Shown here: piece after piece, positions 14,842 to 22,387 of the stretch
How positions within the stretch are numbered: the first letter of the stretch is position 1
Layout: every line of letters begins with the position of its first letter
Assembly (NCBI GenBank): GCA_017467865.1
Contig: JAFUKG010000020.1
Span: 1-64,000, forward strand
Origin: Clostridia bacterium
GTDB taxonomy: Bacteria > Bacillota > Clostridia > Oscillospirales > SIG627
Length of the DNA: 64,000 bases
Reading direction: 5' to 3'
Position numbers and translations under genes: made by a program
The notes under the pieces: generated by a model
Told to the model about the DNA's origin: nothing
Databases searched by the model: none
What the model saw: the letters and a program-made list of their open reading frames with translations, nothing else

Positions 14842-17520
14842 TTACCACTTAAGAAGAGGCTGTGTATGGTCGTCTCTCAGCTTCCAGGTATCAACGAAGT
14901 CGAAGCCTGCAAAGCTTTCGGGTTTTGCCATTTCTTCGGCTGTGAGAGGTGTCGCTCCCGTATAATCAATTCCTGCGGGAGTTGCAGGGCCTATTGAATC
15001 GAGGTAGTAGCAATCCTCAAAGCATTCCTCACCGTCATTAATACCGCCTGCCAAGGCACCGCAGTGCATGCCGCCTGCGATAACGCCCATATTATAGCAG
15101 TGCTTCATGCCCATTTCATAGACGTCCTTACCCATAATTCCGCCTGCATACTGAACTGCAGAAATAGTACCCATATTATAACAGTTTGTTATAGCATCAT
15201 CGGAGTCATCGTTGACACGTCCCGCAATTCCACCCACAAAGTGCTCTCCTACAACCTCTCCTCCGTTCCAACAGCCGTTAATTCTCACGGTGCTTCCTGC
15301 GTGTCCTACGATACCGCCTGCGCAGTAGCTTGCCCCAAGAGCAAAGCCGTATTCCTTCGTTGCGTCATAGTCAGAGGTCCAATCGCAAGTTACTCTTCCG
15401 ATGTTGTAGCAATTCTTTATATCAGTAACAAAGGTCCATGAGCCGTAGTTATAGCCGAGAACTCCTCCGCTGTAAACCGAGCAGGCTCCGTTGGCACTTG
15501 CCTTTATATTACCCGTGTTGTAGCAATTCTCTGTTTTATCGTAGAAGTTTCCGCCCTGAATACCTCCAACCTTTACGTCGATGGAATAGATATTGAAGGT
15601 ATTCTCACAAGTAGCATGAAGAGAAATATCCCCCGTATTATAGCAGTTTATAATGTCGGCATCTTCTCCGCATATACCGCCAACGCTTCCGCCCTGTCTT
15701 GTCTTGATACTTATATCCGCTTCGTTATAGCAGTTAGTCATCTCAGCACCGTCGGCAACGCCAATAAGTCCGCCGAAATATCCCGAACGGCAGGTGATAT
15801 CTATGGAGCCCTTGACAAAGCAGTTGTCAATGTGGCTTCCGTCGCCGTTGTTCCATCCGTTGAGACCGCGTGCAATAGCACCGAAGCTATATTCCGTGTC
15901 ATCCGTGTCCTTAGTAAAGTTTATCTCAAGTCCGAGATTTTTTATAACCGCACCGCCGATAGTTTCAAACAAAGACTTATTGAGTCCCCTCATCGTGTAT
16001 CCGTTTCCATCAAGAATTCCGTAGAAGGCTCCCGCGCTGTCAAAATCGGCGGGAAGTGTAATATCGTTCATGAGAATATAATTTGCAGTATTATACTCGG
16101 TCTCAACGTCATAGATTGAAGTAATAAAGGCGTCACTTGGACAGCTATCGGCAATCTTTCTGAAATCGTCGTATGAATAAACTCCGATATATCCCTCGGG
16201 AACGGTGTCTTTCTGCTCAATTTCCACGATAAAGCCGTCGTGAAGCTCAAAACCGCCCTCAACTACAAACTTCTCGCTCATGAGCCTTTCAAAGATGTCC
16301 TCCACCATATCATAGTACTTCTCACAGCAATCCACCTGAGTATTGTACCACTTCTTGATGCTTTGGTTTTCGTTTACAATATTCTGGTCAAACCACTTTG
16401 TAAACGAAGAAAGTACGCCTGCATCGTTATAGTTAAGGCTATATATGAGATATTCACCTCTGAGGTGAGTTGCAATAAGCATTTTATAGAACTCGCTCTT
16501 GGTGCGTATAGCGTTATATAGGTTTTCGGCGGGCATATCGGGAGAAACCTTTATCTTGGAGTACTCGGCGATGATAGCCTGGGCTATATCCGCCATAGTG
16601 CTCATTTCGTTGTGACGGCGGAAGGTGTTGGTGGTACCGAAAAGCAGATCGCCCCCAATCATTACCGTCTTGAACACTGCTTCACCCGTTGATATAAGTC
16701 TGTCCAAAGCCTTATAAGCCTTTTCGCCATAGTCAACGTAGTCCTTGACAAGCTGATCCTTTTTATATTCCTTGAGATTTTTGAGTAACGAGAATGACAA
16801 GTCCGACATGAAATTCTTTGCAAGAAAGGTACCTGTGGAGTCCACGCTCTCGGCTATGTACTTACATCTTTCCTTGAAGAGAAGCTCGTTTACGTTTCTC
16901 AGCTCCCCTGCCGCTTCGGCAAGCATTTTGTTGTCGGAGTTTTCGTTCACCGCCTTGAGAAAATTCTCGGCGTTAGCATAATTTCGGATAGTGAGCTCAT
17001 AGTACTTTATCTGCTTCACGTTATCAAGAACAAGGTCGATACCGTCGGAGGCAACGCCCACTGCCTTGGATATCCCGTCAAGCTCATCGTCAAGTCCGAT
17101 AACGGTAGCGCCGATATCCACCACGTCGAGAGCGTATTCGCCAAGGTTCTTCATCTTGTCGAACTGACCTTGATTTTCTATCTGCTCTGCGGTGTCGTAC
17201 TCTAAAAGCGCTATCATATTTGTGAGCACTTCGGTATAATACTTTTCGTCGGGCTCTTCACCAATAATCTTGGAGGACACGTCGATAAGCCAGCTGCCCA
17301 CCTTTTTGTCCTTCATATCCTCGGCATAGGTCCAATAAGCAAGTCCGTCGCTTTTGCCGAACACTCCCTCAACCATGCCCGACACGTATTCAAAGTCATA
17401 ATAAAGCTCTTCGATATCCTCACCCGAATAGATAAAGGAAGCACTTTCGGCTGAAACTGCGGGAACAAGCACCGAAAGAGAGATAAAAATAGCAAGTAAA
17501 AGCGCTGTTATTCTCTTCAT
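14842..17520 (-). CDS. Secreted protein with C-terminal GLUG-type beta-repeats
   Basis: An 892-residue protein with a signal peptide (MKRITALLLAIFISLS, cut near AVSAES). Residues ~30-480 are mostly helical with no recognised domain. From ~500 on, many short repeats appear, built around NCYNTG or NCYNMG with GGIxG (for example GGLIGVADGAEMTNCYN, GGVLGYNYGSW, GGIAGRVNDDS). This is the GLUG-motif pattern of cell-surface proteins that fold as a beta-solenoid. The region opens with YSYDDFRKIADS and NYILMNDITLP, a common entry to such solenoids. It is cotranscribed with the lipoprotein upstream (4-bp overlap). Likely adhesive or surface role; no anchor motif is seen. Confidence 0.8.
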   Translation of the reverse strand: MKRITALLLAIFISLSVLVPAVSAESASFIYSGEDIEELYYDFEYVSGMVEGVFGKSDGLAYWTYAEDMKDKKVGSWLIDVSSKIIGEEPDEKYYTEVLTNMIALLEYDTAEQIENQGQFDKMKNLGEYALDVVDIGATVIGLDDELDGISKAVGVASDGIDLVLDNVKQIKYYELTIRNYANAENFLKAVNENSDNKMLAEAAGELRNVNELLFKERCKYIAESVDSTGTFLAKNFMSDLSFSLLKNLKEYKKDQLVKDYVDYGEKAYKALDRLISTGEAVFKTVMIGGDLLFGTTNTFRRHNEMSTMADIAQAIIAEYSKIKVSPDMPAENLYNAIRTKSEFYKMLIATHLRGEYLIYSLNYNDAGVLSSFTKWFDQNIVNENQSIKKWYNTQVDCCEKYYDMVEDIFERLMSEKFVVEGGFELHDGFIVEIEQKDTVPEGYIGVYSYDDFRKIADSCPSDAFITSIYDVETEYNTANYILMNDITLPADFDSAGAFYGILDGNGYTMRGLNKSLFETIGGAVIKNLGLEINFTKDTDDTEYSFGAIARGLNGWNNGDGSHIDNCFVKGSIDITCRSGYFGGLIGVADGAEMTNCYNEADISIKTRQGGSVGGICGEDADIINCYNTGDISLHATCENTFNIYSIDVKVGGIQGGNFYDKTENCYNTGNIKASANGACSVYSGGVLGYNYGSWTFVTDIKNCYNIGRVTCDWTSDYDATKEYGFALGASYCAGGIVGHAGSTVRINGCWNGGEVVGEHFVGGIAGRVNDDSDDAITNCYNMGTISAVQYAGGIMGKDVYEMGMKHCYNMGVIAGGMHCGALAGGINDGEECFEDCYYLDSIGPATPAGIDYTGATPLTAEEMAKPESFAGFDFVDTWKLRDDHTQPLLKW

Positions 17521-17975
17521 TCTGCTCCCTCCAAATCCATAACGGCATTAATAGCCTTGATAAGCTCTTTTTCCACAAAGTCCTTTACGGTGTCCTCGGA
17601 GTTTACTACCTGCTCCCCTGCCACAACACTGACGGGAACAGTTCCCTCATATTTGATAGTAGTAAATTCCTCACGTCTTATGGCTTTTGCAAGAGCCTTA
17701 GTCATATCCTTTTCACCGTAAACAGCCACAAAAAGCTCGGTGTAATCGGGAATGGTTGCGATGATGGCGGCGGTTCCCTCATAATCGTTCCACATATTTA
17801 CACTCTTTACTTCAACCTCTATTCCCTCTGTACCTATGGAGCGGATAGTCTCGTAGTATCTTTCCGCCTTTTCCTCGGGGGTAGACTCCTTTTCTTCCGC
17901 TCCGCTTTCCTTTGCACACGAAAGAGAAAAAACCAAAAGGAGAAGAAGCATAAAGCAAGTTAATATCTTTTTCAT
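17517..17975 (-). CDS. Small lipoprotein of unknown function
   Basis: The 152-residue product has a lipoprotein signal (MKKILTCFMLLLLLVF, lipobox LSCA with Cys20) and an acidic linker (EKESTPEEKAERYY). A ~110-residue domain follows with TEGIEVEVKSVNMWNDYEG and FVEKELIKAINAVMDLEGAE. I do not recognise the domain. It overlaps the GLUG-repeat gene by 4 bp and leads that operon, so the two probably act together at the cell surface. GGAGGT precedes the start. Confidence 0.75.
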   Translation of the reverse strand: MKKILTCFMLLLLLVFSLSCAKESGAEEKESTPEEKAERYYETIRSIGTEGIEVEVKSVNMWNDYEGTAAIIATIPDYTELFVAVYGEKDMTKALAKAIRREEFTTIKYEGTVPVSVVAGEQVVNSEDTVKDFVEKELIKAINAVMDLEGAE

Positions 17976-18002
17976 AAAAAACCTCCTGAAAAAACTACGT
18001 TG

Positions 18003-18032
18003 AGTTTATCACACAAGCAGTATAAAAGTCAA
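18003..18032 (-). promoter_or_regulatory. Promoter of the lipoprotein/GLUG operon
   Basis: The minus-strand -35 TTGACT (18027-18032) and -10 TAAACT (18003-18008) have an 18-bp spacer. Confidence 0.55.
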
Positions 18033-18055
18033 GTGATTTTGTCAGCATAAAAGTG

Positions 18056-18084
18056 TTGAAAAGTTCAAAAATATGTGATAGTAT
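18056..18084 (+). promoter_or_regulatory. Promoter of the FTR/thioredoxin pair
   Basis: TTGAAA (18056-18061) and TAGTAT (18079-18084) with a 17-bp spacer, 20 bp before the start at 18105. Confidence 0.6.
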
Positions 18085-18104
18085 TATTAGTAGAGGTGAT
18101 AAAC

Positions 18105-18305
18105 ATGGCAATAAGACTCAATGAGGACAAGGAAACAGTCAAGAAAATCCGCGAAGGACTGATAGCAAAGGGGGGCTTTTGCCCTTGCAGAGTTGGTAAA
18201 AAGGAAGAATTCAAATGTATGTGCGAGGAATTCAGACGTCAGATTGCCGACCCCGATTTTGAAGGCTATTGCCACTGTATGCTTTTCTATAAAACAAAAG
18301 ACTAA
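18105..18305 (+). CDS. Minimal ferredoxin:thioredoxin reductase catalytic chain
   Basis: The 66-residue product starts at the ATG at 18105 after AGAGGTGAT; in-frame codons further upstream lack an RBS. Six cysteines appear as three Cys-X-Cys pairs: CPC (26/28), CMC (38/40) and CHC (56/58). This is the pattern of the ferredoxin:thioredoxin reductase catalytic subunit, in which four cysteines hold a [4Fe-4S] cluster and the second Cys of the first and last pairs form the redox disulfide. The spacing between pairs differs from plant enzymes. It is followed 16 bp later by a thioredoxin, its natural partner. It probably passes electrons from ferredoxin to that thioredoxin. Confidence 0.8.
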   Translation: MAIRLNEDKETVKKIREGLIAKGGFCPCRVGKKEEFKCMCEEFRRQIADPDFEGYCHCMLFYKTKD

Positions 18306-18321
18306 AAAGGAGATAAAAAAT

Positions 18322-18624
18322 ATGCTTGAAATAACAAAGGATAATTTTGAAAACGAAGTACTAAAGAGCACAAAGCCCGTTCTTCTCGACTTCTGGGCAA
18401 CCTGGTGCGGTCCCTGCCGAATGATTGCCCCCGTTGTTGAGGAGATAGCGAGCGAAAATCCAGACGTTGTTGTAGGCAAGGTCAACGTAGACGAAGAAGA
18501 AGCCCTTGCAGTACAGTTCGGCATCGTGTCAATTCCCACTCTTGTAGCAATAAAGGGCGGCAAAATCGCAGGTCAGCTTGTAGGAGTAAGACCTAAGGAA
18601 GAAATTTTAAAGCTTGTGAAGTAA
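18322..18624 (+). CDS. trxA: Thioredoxin
   Basis: The 100-residue product starts at the ATG at 18322, nine bases after AAGGAG; the frame is open further upstream but overlaps the FTR gene. It has the classical active site FWATWCGPCRMIAP, the cis-proline loop SIPTLVAIKGG and the closing GVRPKEEILKLV. It reduces protein disulfides in the cytoplasm. Being cotranscribed with the FTR chain rather than an NADPH reductase, it is probably reduced from ferredoxin. Confidence 0.92.
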   Translation: MLEITKDNFENEVLKSTKPVLLDFWATWCGPCRMIAPVVEEIASENPDVVVGKVNVDEEEALAVQFGIVSIPTLVAIKGGKIAGQLVGVRPKEEILKLVK

Positions 18625-18627
18625 TCG

Positions 18628-18663
18628 AATGGGAGAACTTTTTTATAAAAAAGTCCTCCCATT
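18628..18663 (+). terminator. Terminator after trxA
   Basis: AATGGGAG and CTCCCATT arms enclose a TTTTTTATAAAAAA core, forming one long stem just past the stop. A similar GGGAG...CTCCC long hairpin occurs at 62353-62391. Confidence 0.55.
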
Positions 18664-18690
18664 TAATCCCTCTCAAAAAATTTTATTGTT

Positions 18691-18719
18691 AAAACAGCTT
18701 TGCTTTTGCGAAGCTGTTT
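18691..18719 (-). terminator. Terminator of the coiled-coil gene
   Basis: AAAACAGCTTTGC / GCGAAGCTGTTTT with loop TTTT lies directly after the stop on the minus strand. Confidence 0.7.
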
Positions 18720-19283
18720 TTATTTAAGCAAAGCTTCTATTTTCTGTGCCTTCTCTTCATTGGTTATCAATCCCATTTCTGCCTGCTGTTCAATTTTTCT
18801 GATAAGTTCAAAATTGTCAACTTTCTTTCTTGCCAAAGTAATTTTTATATCGTAATCATCTTGATTTATGATATCCATTGCCAAAGCTTTGTCAAGCTTG
18901 TTCTTCTCCTCAAGGAATTCTTCTTCCACTTTCTGCTTTTCTCTCAAAACGTTCTTTTCTTTTATTTCTTTTTCAAGTTCAATAATCTTCTGTTCAAGTT
19001 CTTGCTTCTTTGTCATTTTGGGGTCTATAAGCTTTAAAATATCACTAATATCTATACCAGGCATTTCACCCGTCTGTATTACATAATCTACATATTTTCT
19101 GCCAATTTGGATATATGAAGCATTAAGTTCTTCTTCAATTACGTTAACTTGTGATTTTAAAGACACAAGCTCGGCTTGTTCTCCTGCGGCAGTTGTTACA
19201 TTTGAACCAACCGTCGTAGCTGTTTTAAGTACACTGTTACCTACGTTTGTCGCTGCTTTTGCTACCTTATCAAAAATTCCCAT
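18720..19283 (-). CDS. Coiled-coil protein with SHOCT-like C-terminus
   Basis: A 187-residue protein. The first ~40 residues are rich in Ala, Thr and Val (KAATNVGNSVLKTATTVGSN), possibly a membrane-lying amphipathic helix. Residues ~45-140 are a long coiled coil (KKQELEQKIIELEKEIKEK and on). The last ~60 contain two short motifs, LAMDIINQDDYDIK and AEMGLITNEEKAQKIEALL, that resemble SHOCT modules. No enzyme signature. It lies 21 bp downstream of the zinc-ribbon gene, so the two form one operon facing the HTH regulator at 19875. Function unknown. Confidence 0.7.
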   Translation of the reverse strand: MGIFDKVAKAATNVGNSVLKTATTVGSNVTTAAGEQAELVSLKSQVNVIEEELNASYIQIGRKYVDYVIQTGEMPGIDISDILKLIDPKMTKKQELEQKIIELEKEIKEKNVLREKQKVEEEFLEEKNKLDKALAMDIINQDDYDIKITLARKKVDNFELIRKIEQQAEMGLITNEEKAQKIEALLK

Positions 19284-19304
19284 AATATAAATCTCCTTAT
19301 TTTA

Positions 19305-19742
19305 TTAAAATTTGTAACCACAGGATTTACACCTGTATTTTTTCCCAATGTCTCCCGCTCCTAAAATACCAAAAACTCCTACCTTGACCACTTTTCCAAC
19401 GTTTGAAATTTTGTCGAGCATATTGGAATGACAAATAGGGCACCTTGCTTGTATTACACTTTCGTTATACTCTGATACTTTTTTTGCCACTCTATCATCT
19501 TTTTCAAGCTTTTTTGCCTTTATTATATCGTCCCTTTTCAAAAAAGCTTCCTCGCTGTACTCTTCACAGCCTCTTATCAGCTCTTCAAATTCCTGACGTT
19601 TCTCACGAGATTCAAACATAAACTTGCTTTCGGTTAGATATTCGTCAGGCACCTGAAACATTGGTATTTCACATGCATCACAAATGGGCTTCTTGCTCTT
19701 TGTGTTGTGTATCAAACCACATCTTTTACAATATACAAACAT
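19305..19742 (-). CDS. Protein with N- and C-terminal zinc ribbons
   Basis: A 145-residue protein. The N-terminal ribbon is CKRCGLIHNTKSKKPICDAC (four Cys) and the C-terminal ribbon has ARCPICHSNM and YRCKSCGYKF (four Cys), with a small Gly-rich hydrophobic stretch VGVFGILGAGDIG between the knuckles. The middle is charged and helical. This layout occurs in phage- and plasmid-type small proteins of unknown role. It is transcribed from a promoter whose spacer is filled by a perfect palindrome, so it is probably repressed by the divergent HTH protein. Confidence 0.75.
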   Translation of the reverse strand: MFVYCKRCGLIHNTKSKKPICDACEIPMFQVPDEYLTESKFMFESREKRQEFEELIRGCEEYSEEAFLKRDDIIKAKKLEKDDRVAKKVSEYNESVIQARCPICHSNMLDKISNVGKVVKVGVFGILGAGDIGKKYRCKSCGYKF

Positions 19743-19807
19743 TTTCTTCTCCTTTCAAATTTATTTGTGAACCATGAATTTTCACTCAATATTTATCACA
19801 TGCTTCA

Positions 19808-19851
19808 ATTATACTCAATATATTGAGTATTGTCAATAGGTTGAGTATGAT
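19808..19851. promoter_or_regulatory. Divergent promoters with a perfect 20-bp palindromic operator
   Basis: The minus-strand promoter has -35 TTGACA (19831-19836) and -10 TATAAT (19808-19813) with a 17-bp spacer. The palindrome ATACTCAATATATTGAGTAT (19811-19830) covers that spacer and part of the -10. The plus-strand promoter has -35 TTGAGT (19823-19828) inside the palindrome and -10 TATGAT (19846-19851), again 17 bp apart. An extra half-site TTGAGTAT lies at 19841-19848 and another, ACTCAATAT, near 19784. A repressor bound here would block both promoters. Confidence 0.75.
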
Positions 19852-19874
19852 AAAATTTAATTGGTGATGAAAAA

Positions 19875-20081
19875 ATGATAAGCTATAAACCTTTTTACAA
19901 TACTTTATTTAAAAAAGGAATAACCGAATATCATCTGATATTCAAAGAGGGCTTTTCTGCAAACACTTTGTATCGAATAAAAAAAGGAGAAGCCATAAGC
20001 ACAAAAACGCTCGATGCTCTCTGTCATGTGCTTGACTGCCAAGTTGAGGACGTTATAAAATTTGAAAAAGAAGAAATATAA
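19875..20081 (+). CDS. Small HTH (Cro/C1-type) regulator
   Basis: A 68-residue protein that is nearly all one helix-turn-helix domain: ISYKPFYNTLFKKGITEYHL, the recognition part FSANTLYRIKKGEAISTKT, and LDALCHVLDCQVEDVIKF. It matches YozG-like XRE regulators. GGTGATG precedes the ATG. The palindrome in the divergent promoter region is its probable target, giving autoregulation and control of the zinc-ribbon/coiled-coil operon. Confidence 0.85.
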   Translation: MISYKPFYNTLFKKGITEYHLIFKEGFSANTLYRIKKGEAISTKTLDALCHVLDCQVEDVIKFEKEEI

Positions 20082-20140
20082 AAAAGATTTTGCTTTGCAA
20101 AATCAACCGTAATTATTCAATCTTCAATATTCACTAAAAT
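20082..20140. repeat. Heptamer/palindrome repeat remnant
   Basis: AAGATTTTGCTTTGCAAAATC-type palindrome followed by CAACCGTAATTATTCAATC and TTCAATATTCACT. This matches the layout of the copy at 47035-47112. Confidence 0.5.
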
Positions 20141-20143
20141 AAA

Positions 20144-20180
20144 AAAAGATTTCGGACGTTAACGTCCGAAATCTTCTTTT
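20144..20180. terminator. Terminator of cysK
   Basis: AAGATTTCGGACG / CGTCCGAAATCTT stem with loop TTAA, A-rich on the left and T-rich on the right. It would serve the minus-strand cysK and possibly the HTH gene. Confidence 0.75.
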
Positions 20181-21108
20181 ATTCTTCAAACAAGGGTGTT
20201 GAGAAGTAGCGCTCTGCCGTATCGGGAAGAACGGTTACCACCGTCTTACCGCGTCCAAGCTTTTTCGCCAGCTTTATTGCCGCCGCCACGTTTGTACCGC
20301 TGGAAATTCCGCACATGATACCCTCTTCAGATGCAAGTCTCTTCGCGGTGGAAATTGCTTCCTCGTCGTTAATAATACATATGTCGCTGAAAATATCCTG
20401 ATTGAGTATTTCGGGAATAACTCCGTCGCCTATACCCATCTGAAGATGTGTTCCGATAGAACCGCCCGACAGAATTGCGGCGTGCTCGGGCTCAACCGCC
20501 CATATTTCAATATCGGGGTTATATTTTTTTAGAGTTTCGCCTATGCCCGTAATAGTTCCTCCTGTACCTATTCCCGAGCAAAAGCCGTGGATAGGTCCGT
20601 CAACAGCACTGATTATCTCTATTGCGGTGACCTCTCGCTGAATACCGGGGTTTGCAGGGTTTTCAAACTGTTGGGGAACAAATACGTTCTTGTCCTCTTC
20701 CTTCATCCGAAGGGCGGTCTTCACGCACTCCTCGATGCATTCACCTATATTTCCTGCATCGTGAACTAAAATCACCTCGGCGCCGTAATGACGTACAAGC
20801 TTGCGTCTTTCCTCGCTTACAGAGTCGGGCATAATAATCTTTGTTTTATACCCTCTGACAGCTCCAACAAGGGCGAGTCCGATGCCTTGATTTCCGCTTG
20901 TAGGCTCCACGATTATGGTATTTTTATTTATAATTCCACGCTTTTCGGCGTCAACTATCATATTGTACGCAGTTCGTGTTTTTATTGAACCGCCTACGTT
21001 AAGCCCCTCAAATTTAACAAGAATTTCGGCGCCGTTTTCAGGTGCCATCTTCGAGAGCCTTATCATGGGAGTGTTTCCCAAGGCTTCGAGTATATTGTTA
21101 AAAATCAT
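20179..21108 (-). CDS. Cysteine synthase-family PLP enzyme (CysK-like)
   Basis: A 309-residue fold-type II PLP enzyme. The PLP lysine is in GGSIKTRTAYNM, the cofactor phosphate loop is GIGTGGTITGIGE, and the C-terminal serine loop is MCGISSGTNVAAA. It most resembles O-acetylserine sulfhydrylase. Two signature positions differ from common CysK: GGSIKTR instead of GGSVKDR, and the substrate loop reads TSGNQ rather than TSGNT. It may therefore use a different acceptor or nucleophile. It shares 4 bp with an MFS transporter gene upstream; the transporter may move its substrate or product. Confidence 0.75.
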   Translation of the reverse strand: MIFNNILEALGNTPMIRLSKMAPENGAEILVKFEGLNVGGSIKTRTAYNMIVDAEKRGIINKNTIIVEPTSGNQGIGLALVGAVRGYKTKIIMPDSVSEERRKLVRHYGAEVILVHDAGNIGECIEECVKTALRMKEEDKNVFVPQQFENPANPGIQREVTAIEIISAVDGPIHGFCSGIGTGGTITGIGETLKKYNPDIEIWAVEPEHAAILSGGSIGTHLQMGIGDGVIPEILNQDIFSDICIINDEEAISTAKRLASEEGIMCGISSGTNVAAAIKLAKKLGRGKTVVTVLPDTAERYFSTPLFEE

Positions 21109-22337
21109 ATTGCCTCCGATTTTCTTCTGTCTTTAAGTAAAAGATATATTGCAGTCAGAACGCCCACAACCATAAGTCCTGCCCACACTAAGATGAGGTT
21201 GCCCCAACCGATAGTGTTCACCGAGTTTGCAAAGAGTGTGGAGGATATACCTGCCGCCATATAGCTGACAAAGTCTAAAAATCCCGTAGCGCCCGAAACA
21301 ACGCCCGTATCCTTGAGAGAGTTACAGTAAACGCTCCAAAGGATAGTGGTGGCACAGTTGGAGAAGAAGATACCCATTATCATAAGCACTACGTTTACCA
21401 CAGGAATATGGAAGAAGTACATACATACAAAAGCTATGGCAGACACCGAGAACATAAGGAGCAGAGGCTTTGACATAGTTCTCTTCATACGCTCGTATAT
21501 AAAGATGGAAACGAAGCTGCTTGCACAAATAACAAGGGTAGATGCCGAGTAAACGCTTGTAGATACCTTTTCGGAAAAGCCGAGGTACTGATTGAAATAA
21601 GTAGGCATCCAGAAAATAACGGTAGTTCTTATTACACCCGTAATGATAGAAACAATAGTGAAAGCAATGATATCTCTCTTAACGAGCTCTTTTATTGCTC
21701 CCTCTTTCTTCTCGCCCTTTTTCTTGTCAAATCTGCCGTAAACGACGATTTTCTTCTTTTCCAGTATCAAAAATGAAACAAATGTTACGGCACCCATAAC
21801 CCAAAGGGATATACTGCTGACGGTAAATACGCTCTGCCATACCATAAAGGATGCAAGGATGCCTGCAACGGGAGAGCCGAAGAAGGATGCGAAGGTATAA
21901 CCCAGCGAACAGCGCACTGCATGGATGGGCTCGGTATTTTCGGCTACCACCTTTGTCATGGGAGCGTATATCATTGAAAGGCAAAAGCCCATAAGTCCGT
22001 AAACCAGAGTAATCGAAACGTCACCTTTTATGTAAGGAAAAACAAAATTAAAGACACCTGCAAGTATAAGTCCGAAGGACATCATGTTTCTTGCGTTTAT
22101 CTTCTGACCGAGAATTCCGTTGATAAGCTGACCGAATGCATAGAAATAAAAGAATGCCGATGAAAGAGTGCCTATAAACTGCTCTGTATAAAGTCCGCTA
22201 TTTAACATTTGAGGTGTTACTGCACCAAGAACGTTTCTTGCAATATATACCGCCAAATATGACACTGAGCAAAGAACACCCAACAATAAAGCGTTTCTTA
22301 CTTTTTCATTTTTAAACAAGATTTTACCTTCTTTCAA
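21105..22337 (-). CDS. MFS transporter, organophosphate/glycerol-3-phosphate type
   Basis: A 410-residue protein with 12 predicted membrane helices. The segments YLAVYIARNVLGAVTPQML, GTLSSAFFYFYAFGQLINGI and LGQKINARNMMSFGLILAG match the OPA family (GlpT/UhpT-like) of the major facilitator superfamily, which exchanges phosphate esters or related anions. It overlaps the CysK-like gene by 4 bp, so the pair forms an operon with a consensus promoter upstream. Substrate not readable. Confidence 0.8.
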   Translation of the reverse strand: MKEGKILFKNEKVRNALLLGVLCSVSYLAVYIARNVLGAVTPQMLNSGLYTEQFIGTLSSAFFYFYAFGQLINGILGQKINARNMMSFGLILAGVFNFVFPYIKGDVSITLVYGLMGFCLSMIYAPMTKVVAENTEPIHAVRCSLGYTFASFFGSPVAGILASFMVWQSVFTVSSISLWVMGAVTFVSFLILEKKKIVVYGRFDKKKGEKKEGAIKELVKRDIIAFTIVSIITGVIRTTVIFWMPTYFNQYLGFSEKVSTSVYSASTLVICASSFVSIFIYERMKRTMSKPLLLMFSVSAIAFVCMYFFHIPVVNVVLMIMGIFFSNCATTILWSVYCNSLKDTGVVSGATGFLDFVSYMAAGISSTLFANSVNTIGWGNLILVWAGLMVVGVLTAIYLLLKDRRKSEAI

Positions 22338-22355
22338 AATTATACTAACTTATTC

Positions 22356-22384
22356 ATAATACAACCCACAAAGGTTTTTGTCAA
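22356..22384 (-). promoter_or_regulatory. Promoter of the MFS/cysK-like operon
   Basis: The minus-strand -35 TTGACA (22379-22384) and -10 TATTAT (22356-22361) have a 17-bp spacer and lie in the 50-bp gap after the phosphatase gene. Confidence 0.75.
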
Positions 22385-22387
22385 CAA

